The position numbers and the translations under genes are program-made. This document shows positions 57,421-64,000 of a DNA stretch of 64,000 nucleotides, piece after piece. The first letter of the stretch is position 1. Each line of letters starts with the position of its first letter. Location: NCBI RefSeq assembly GCF_964656455.1, contig NC_135718.1, positions 128,999,093 to 129,063,092 on the forward strand. The letters are read 5' to 3'. Source of the DNA: Halichoerus grypus. Lineage: Eukaryota > Chordata > Mammalia > Carnivora > Phocidae. Below the pieces are notes generated by a model that ran no database searches, had not been told where the DNA came from, and saw only the letters and a list, made by a program, of their open reading frames with translations.

Positions 57421-58640
57421 GATTCATTCTTACATTTTTGGCTGTTTGGATTGTTACTGATTTTGTATTAGCACGATTAACACTACACTAGTACCCACGA
57501 TTCGCATTGTTTGTGCGGTCAGGGCCGAGCCCCGAGCCCTGGGTGTGCCTTCAGGTAGACAGCACAGCTTCCATCTGTCAGGATTTTTAGATGAGGTTAA
57601 ATATTTCCCCTCTCTCTTTACTCCACCTCTCCCCACTCCTCCTGCCCAGTTTCACGGACACTGCAGATCCCCAGAGGTGGGTCTGGTACTCCTCTGTCCA
57701 TTTGACCTTCTGGACTAGGCAGGGCAGGACGGGCTGGCCCAGCCTCCTTCTCATTACCTAGTCTCTAGTCCCTGAGGCCTGGACATCCTGTTTCTTTGCC
57801 CCTCAGTGAGGAGAGCAACCCCCCGGGGAGAGGCTCAGAGTGTGGCACTTTCTAGTTGGCCCTATTTGGCAGGGTGGGTACAGAGCAGAGAGGAAGGAGG
57901 ACGGATGGTTCCTTGGGCTACGGGAATTACCTCTTCAGCCTCAGTCTCCTTAACTCAAGCCCAGAGGAGGCTGCCAGCTGCTGTAGAACAAAGAGGAAGC
58001 TGGTGGGTCATGGTGGGAGAAGAAGAGGAGGCTGGTGGGTGGGTGGGCCTTGGCATTCATGCCCCCTTGGAAATACCAGCTTGGGGGTGGGCAGGGAGGT
58101 GGAAGCAGCAGCAAGGGCCTTCCCTGAGCCCAAAGAAGAGGAGCTGAGGCGCCTTCTCCTGCATTGCTCCCCGCCCTGGGAGTTTAACCCCTAGCAGGAG
58201 TAGAGGTAGAAGGTCAAGGAGATGGTGACTTCCACAGATCTATTTCATAAACTGACTTTGAGCCCCTGCCGTGTCCCAGGAACTTTGCAGGCCTTGCACC
58301 TGCGGATACAAAGATGAGCAGGCTGGTTTGGTCTCTCCCTCCATCTAGAGGCTCTCAGCCACTGCTGAAATTGTGGATTCCTGCAGACCAAGGTGGCCGA
58401 GGACAAACCCCCAGCCTGCCTGTGGTGGGAGTGGGGGTGTCAGGAGACTGGCCCCTGACACCTTACAGTGCTTGGGTGGCGTAGCTGGACCCTACTCCAC
58501 ACCCACTCTCTGCAGCCCACGTCATGTGGGAGAGGCCCTTCGGGACTATCTTCCTGCCACCTCCCTCCAGAACTTCTCTGTCCTTCGAGAGAGAGGGCAA
58601 CTGGTTACCCTTTCTTGTTCTCACAGAGGACCCTGAGATA
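57421..58640 (+). other. ADORA1 intron, nothing recognised
   Basis: No exon or clear repeat. Short frames at 57,806-58,194 have no domain content. Confidence 0.45.
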
Positions 58641-58644
58641 GATA

Positions 58645-61600
58645 GATCTATTAGTTCGTTCATTCATTCATTCATTCAACAAATACTTACTGAACGCCTC
58701 ATAAGTGCCAGGCATTGTTACAGATACGTTCATTAACAAAACAAAGATCCCCCTAGAGTCTGCATTCTAGCGGGTTGGAGGACAGCTGCTGAGTAATAAC
58801 CGCAATACCTGATACGCAGAGTGTTAGAAGGTAGGATGTGCCAATGGGAAAAGGAAAAGAACAGGCTAAATGGGACTGGAGATGCCAGGGTGGGGGTGGG
58901 GAGAAAGGGTTGCAGTTTTAAATGGGGTGGTCACGGAGGCTCCCTTGAGAAGGTACCATTTGAACAAAACCTTAGCGGTGAGGGACTATGCCGGGCAGAT
59001 ATTAGAATATTTCACACAGAGGAAATACTTAGAGCAAAGGTCCTAGGGAAGGAATGTACCTGAAGGGTTTGGGGACTGGCAAGGAGGTCTGTGCCGCTGG
59101 GGTGGAGTGAGAAAGCTAGAGAATGGTCGGGGATTGGACTGGAAAGATAATGACCTACTGGCTTGGAGGTTGTTGGAAGGACATTGGCTTTTATTCTGAG
59201 GGAAATGGGAGCCGTTGCAGGGTTTAGAGCAAAGAAGCCACATGATTTGACTTAGGTTTTAAAGGCTCGCTCTGCTGCTGTATTGAGAATGCACCGTAGG
59301 GGTAAGCAGGGGTCTAGTTAGTTATTGCAGTAATCACATGAGGAAGAGGGAGGTGGCCTGAATCAGAATCAGGTGTCGAGCTGGTGGTGAGAAGTGGTTA
59401 ATTCTAGATGTGCATTTTCAAATTTTACTTTTTATTGACCTAAACTGTTTATATGTTGAAATGCTTGAGTCTTAAGCATATCGCTCAATAAATTTTTGCA
59501 TGTAGATATATCTATGTAACCACCACCCCGATCAGTATTTGCAACTTTTTCAGCACTCCAGAAGGTTCCCTTGTGTCCCTCCCATACCCTCTGAAAGGTC
59601 ACCACTATTCGGACCTTCATCCCCATGGATTGATTTTGCCTGTTCTTGAACTTCTATAAAGGGAATCAAGTAGTATGTTCTCTTTTGTGTCTGGCTTCTG
59701 AAGCTTAAAATTATGTCTGAGATTCATCCCTGTTATTGAGTGAAACAGTAGGACTTTTTTTGTTTGTTGGATGGCTTGTGGTTTTTTTTTCTCATTGCTA
59801 GAATTCCATTGCATGAATGTACGATGATTTGTTAAAATTCTGGATGTGTTTTGAAGAGCCGAGGAATTTGCTTATGGATTGGATGTGGGATGTGAGAGAA
59901 AGAAGAGTCAAGCCTGACCAGACTTTCAGTCCTAAGCAACCGGCTGGATGGAGTTGGCATTATCTGAGGTGGGAAAGGCTGCCGGGAGGTACGGGTTTTG
60001 TGAGAAATGGAGTTCAGATTTGGACACGTTGCGTTTGGGCTATCTGTCGAATAGCTCTGCGATGTTGAGCGGGTGGTTGGATGGATATGCAAAGATGGAG
60101 TTTAGGAGAGAGATGTGGGCTGAGGATACAAACATGAGAGCCATTGCATGTCGATGGGGTATACATCCCCAAGGAGCCTTGATGAGATCTTCAGAAAGAA
60201 TAGACAGATGGGGAAGAGACGAGTCCTGAGGCCTGCACACTGAGAGGTTGGAGGGAAGAGAAGGCACGGATGTAGGAGGAAAACCCAGGGCCCCGAGTGA
60301 GTCTGGCGCCCAGGAAGGGGAGCTTGGAAAGTATGTCAAGGAGAAGCGAGGGATTGGCTGTTGCAGATGGCTGTCCATGGACCCAGGGGGATGAGGACTG
60401 AGAATTGCCACCAGATGTAGCAAGGGCAATGTCAGTGAGTGGTGGGAACAGAAAGCTTGACTAGAGAAAGCTCAAGAGAGGAGAGGAAGGAATTGAAGGC
60501 AGTTGGCATAGATTACCCTTTTGAAGAATTTTGTTACGAAGGGAAAAAAGCAATGGGGCAGAAGCCGTCAGGAGAAGTGGGAAGAAGGCATTTTGTTTTG
60601 TGTTGTTTTCTAAGATTGGAGGGACATTAGTACATTTGTGCACCGATGACTAACCATCCAGCAGGGAGTACAAAACTAATGTTGAATCTAAGGAGAGAAT
60701 TTCGGGGGTGATGGCTTTGGTTCGGCCGGCAGGGTTGGGACCCACACAGAGGGGCTGGCTTAGAGGCGCTCGGAGGTCATCTATCAGGCAGGAAGTCAGA
60801 GTGTGTGGGTGTGGATGCTGGGAGGTGAAGTTCTCTTCTGAGTGTTTCAGCTTTCTCCGGGAAGTGAGAAGCAAGGTCACCGGCTGGGAGGGAGGAGGCG
60901 GGAGGAGGCAGGAGGGAGAGTAGCAAGTGTGAAATAATTCTCTGGAAGTGGGGAAGGGACTAGACTCGGGAAGTGGAGTATAATTGGGGGCAGCATGAAG
61001 GGCCCGCCAGAAGTTTGTGGTTCACGGTGATGAGTCTGAAGGGAGACTCTGGCCGCGTGGTTGTGGGCTTATCACCAGCCGTGTTCAGCTGCACTGGCGC
61101 AGGCATGGGAGAAGGTGGAGAGTTCATTCCTGCATTCATCCAGAAGGGCCAGATTCTGGGCCAGGCACTAGGTGTCTCATCATGGTTATGGTCAAGGAGT
61201 GGGCCCTGGTCCCTGGGGCTTAGGAACTGGTGGAGGGAGAGAGCCAGAACACAGATAAGTGAGCAGGTGGCTACAATCATAACTTGAGGAGAATGCAAGG
61301 AAGGTAGCCATCCTGCTCTTCTCTGCGGCTGGCTCTGGCGTCTCCAAACCCCAAGTCAGTGTCCAAGGAGACCCACAGGCACCCGAGGACTTAGGTAGGG
61401 CCTTGTAGGCCTTGTGGTTCACGGTCAAGAGTTTGGATTTTATTCTAAGTGCGCGAAGAAGCCTCTGAGTGCTTTGAGCAGGGAATGACATAATCTAAAT
61501 TACATTTTTAAAAGGTCAGAATTCATCAACGAAATATTAGCAAATCCAATCCAGTGATAGATAAAAAGGATAATACATCACAACAAAATAGGGTTTATTG

Positions 61601-62000
61601 CGTGCGTGCAAGGGTGGTTTCACATGGAAAAAACTCAATCAGTGTATTCAGCACATTAACATAAAAAGGTCACCCTTCCCGCTGTGTGGGGAATGGGTTG
61701 GACGGGCAAGAGAAGACTGTAGGAGGTCATGGCTAAAGGCGGGGGTGGGGGCGGGCAGGGAGCCCAGGAGGCAGTGGAGATGGAAGGAACTGGAAAGAGT
61801 TAGGGTGTGTTAGAGTTAGAACCAACTGGTAATGGACTGGGTGTGCAAAGTGGGAGAAGGGGTCAAGTGTGACCACCACGTTTATGGTTAAAGCCATTGG
61901 GTAGATGGTGGTGCTGATTCTGGAGAGAAGGTGGGGAAAGAAGAAACTGGAGGGAGATTCAGAACCTACTAGATACTCAAGTGGAGGTGATATGCTAGTG
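58645..62000 (-). repeat. large L2 LINE tract, antisense, with an L1 insertion
   Basis: Starts with (cattt)-like cattcattcattcaacaaat, the reverse complement of the L2 3' end. Continues with 'accatttgaacaaaacctta', 'gaagccacatgatttgactt', 'gaaagaagagtcaagcctga' and 'gatgaggactgagaattgcc', the antisense of L2 ORF2 sequence. A second L2 piece at 61,380-61,500 repeats the 3'-side phrase 'gtagggccttgtaggccttg', so more than one copy is present. No intact frame. Confidence 0.7.
59405..59835 (-). repeat. L1-type 3'-end fragment inserted in the L2 tract
   Basis: 'ggtcaccactattcggacct', 'gagattcatccctgttattg' and 'gaattccattgcatgaatgt' are antisense L1 3'-end phrases between two parts of the L2. Confidence 0.65.
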
Positions 62001-64000
62001 GGTCCTCTGGTGGTCTTCTCTCTCTTGCTCATTCCGCAGCTTTCATTCCTTCATGGAGTCCGGCAGGTGGGCCCTTTCTTCCCCCACACAGCTGTGAGGA
62101 AGGGGCCGCTCAAATATCCAGCCAGCTTCCTGGGTGCCTCCAGCCGCTCCATCTACTGTCTTCCCATCTCACTTCTTAGGAGGCCGTTGGCTTCTTAGGC
62201 TGGAACCGCACCAATAAGGATATGTAGCTTTGGGCTCCCTAAAGCTTCCAGAAGGAGACAGCAGGGCTGGGGGTTCTTCCTTCTTGCCAGGCTCCATTCG
62301 GAATGAGACACAGTGGCTTCTGGGATAGCTAAGGCCCTCGAGTCTCTGCCCATCCTCCCTTGGAGGGATATCCCCTCGGGATGTCCCTTGGGTGGCACCC
62401 TCCCCGGACTCTCTGTGAGCCTCAGAGCCTCCTTTCCGACCCACATTGCTGCAGCCCACCAGGCCCGGCGCTGTGCATTGTGCTCATCCCCTGCGTGGTG
62501 GCTGTCCCTCCCCCACCCTACAACACGGCCCCCCCAGAGCCATGGTGGGGCCCCCAGCGGTGCAGCAGAGAGGTCGGTCAGTCACCAGGCAGTGAGCCAG
62601 TGTGGGCTCCGGCCCCGCCCTGATGGGCAGAGCAGGTGGACAGGGGAATGGGGGAGGGATGGGGACCCGCATCGGGGTCTCTGGCGCCCTGGGCTGCTGG
62701 AGAAGCCCTGTCTGTCCTTCCACAAAGAAGCAGTTTCCTCCTTTTGCCTCGTGCTTTGCAGGGCAGCTGGCTGGCTTGGCACAGGCACCGAAGGCCAGAT
62801 CTTGCGGCGGGCAGTGTGCAGCCTGATCTCAGAGGCCACCGGGTTCCGATTGTCCCCTTTGCCGCCCGAGGAGGGGCCCAGACTACAGCAAGGCGAGAGC
62901 TGCTTCTCAGGCCTTTTCTTTGCCTATATCCCAACAGACCCGGGAGCTCTGATGCACACCCACCCAGCTGGAGCAGGAGCTCTCCAGGCGATGATCCTCT
63001 GGCGGGCACGAGAGGGGAAGGTCTATTTGCAAAAAAGCCCCTCTATCCCAGATATTTTTAACGATCCCCTTTTCAGGGAGGCATCTCTCTTGCCCTGCTT
63101 TATGGAGATACATCAGTGGAATGAAGGGTAAGAGCAGTCTCCCCAGACCGATGGTTCTGCCACTTTGGAGTGCTTACTTAACCTTTCTGAGCTTCCATTT
63201 CTTCTTCTGCCAAAGAGGCTTCTTAATACTTCCTTCCAAGGGTTGTTAGGAGGCCCAGAGATGAGCTGTGTTGAAGGACTGGCACGTGGTAGGCACTCAG
63301 TGAGTGGGGGCTCTTCCTGGTGTCCAATAACCCTGACTCGTTTTCCCTTTACCGCTCCATGTGACGTGCCCGCCGGGGTCCCATGGGCTCAGGTCCGTGT
63401 CAAATGGGTTGTGTGCCCCGTGAGGGCAGGGTGTGGCTCTCTCCATCTGTCTTGCTCACTGTATCCCGGTACCTAACACATGCCTGGCTGCCGCCTAGTA
63501 GGTGGCTAAATCAGTGTCTGTCCCGGGAAGGAATGAGAGATTGCTCGCAGGGACGAAGGAGGCCTCGGTGGGGCAGATGGAGTGGCCGGCTTGGGAAGAA
63601 GTCAGTTGGATCTTTCGTATTCATCCACAGAGGGCAGAGGCAGGTATGGAGCGTGAAAGGTTATTTCATTAAAACATTCCCAAGAGATCAGAGGGGGGGA
63701 CGGGGGCAGGGGTGCAGAGGGGTGAGCTTCCCCGGCAAGTTGCAGGGAGAATCCTGGTCTGTGGCCCTCAGCTTGGCTCCCTCTGGTCCGCATGCTCCTG
63801 TTTCTATGAGGGGAGGGTGTGAGCAGCCCCTCCCGAGCCTTCCGTGTCGTCCTGAGGGGCTGGTGTCTGAGGGAGCTGAAGTAAGGGCTCCCCTGGGGGA
63901 CCGGCGGCCCTGTAACTGCTCTCTGGGGGGGGAGCATTCAGTGTGTTTGGGGACTCGCAGACACACCTGCCAAGCTGGCTCGTCCTCTGCAGAGTAAACA
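62001..64000 (+). other. ADORA1 intron, nothing recognised
   Basis: A 272-codon frame at 62,313-63,131 (plus) is long, but overlaps other long frames on both strands, has no known domain and no conserved-looking exon limits. A MIR-like piece may lie near 63,150-63,310. No A1 receptor exon is present. Confidence 0.45.

Noticed and set aside
62313..63131. 272-codon plus-strand open frame in the ADORA1 intron
   Set aside because: Overlaps many other frames on both strands, has no family signature and no matching splice structure. It was tested as a missing A1 receptor exon and does not encode TM4 or later.
1..64000. CRISPR arrays, bacterial operons, phage or integrative elements
   Set aside because: The window is mammalian: introns, SINEs, LINEs and low gene density. 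No spaced direct-repeat array is present.

Overview
This is a piece of a mammalian nuclear genome, most likely from a carnivore of the bear/seal (arctoid) group. The evidence is at least thirteen tRNA-Lys-derived CAN-SINEs (SINEC), found in carnivores. The younger copies carry a 3' part of the type 'cactcccctgcttgtgttccctctctcgctgtctctct...tcaaataaataaataaaatctt', which I associate with bears, pandas and seals rather than dogs. Species cannot be fixed from this window alone.

Gene layout matches the conserved mammalian order PPFIA4 - MYOG - ADORA1 (human 1q32). (1) Positions 1-~2588: the 3' end of PPFIA4 (liprin-alpha-4), plus strand: last 4 bases of one exon, a 232-bp intron, a short terminal coding segment and a 2.3-kb 3' UTR. 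(2) ~7033-~9880: a complete three-exon MYOG (myogenin) gene, minus strand, tail-to-tail with PPFIA4, encoding 224 residues, with its compact muscle promoter (TATA, E-box, MEF2, MEF3/SIX, PBX/MEIS-like) readable base by base. (3) ~50,060-end: the 5' part of ADORA1 (adenosine A1 receptor), plus strand: a GC-rich promoter region with two probable alternative 5' UTR exons and the first coding exon (residues 1-114, through the DRY motif). The second coding exon lies beyond the window.

The ~40 kb between the divergent MYOG and ADORA1 promoters contains no intact gene that I can recognise. It holds layered transposon fossils: a sense L1 fragment (15.9-18.8 kb) broken by an LTR and three SINECs; a long stretch of antisense L1 (26-33 kb); a MER20-like DNA transposon; L2 and MIR relics; an LTR with intact TG...CA ends and a 5-bp target duplication; a near full-length processed RPL9 pseudogene (34.06-34.79 kb); and a second, unrecognised retropseudogene-like segment (36.18-36.49 kb). 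A GC-rich patch near 41.0-41.4 kb has a long G-run and a CTCF-like motif. The ADORA1 intron after 51.6 kb holds further repeats, including a large antisense L2 tract (58.6-62 kb).

MYOG acts in the nucleus as the myogenic bHLH factor, ADORA1 at the plasma membrane, and PPFIA4 as a cytoplasmic presynaptic/muscle scaffold. They are neighbours but not an operon or pathway. I found no new biological system. The best leads are regulatory: upstream ORFs and paired CTCF-like motifs at ADORA1, the AT-rich homeodomain-motif block downstream of PPFIA4 and MYOG, and an unusual liprin-alpha-4 C-terminus.
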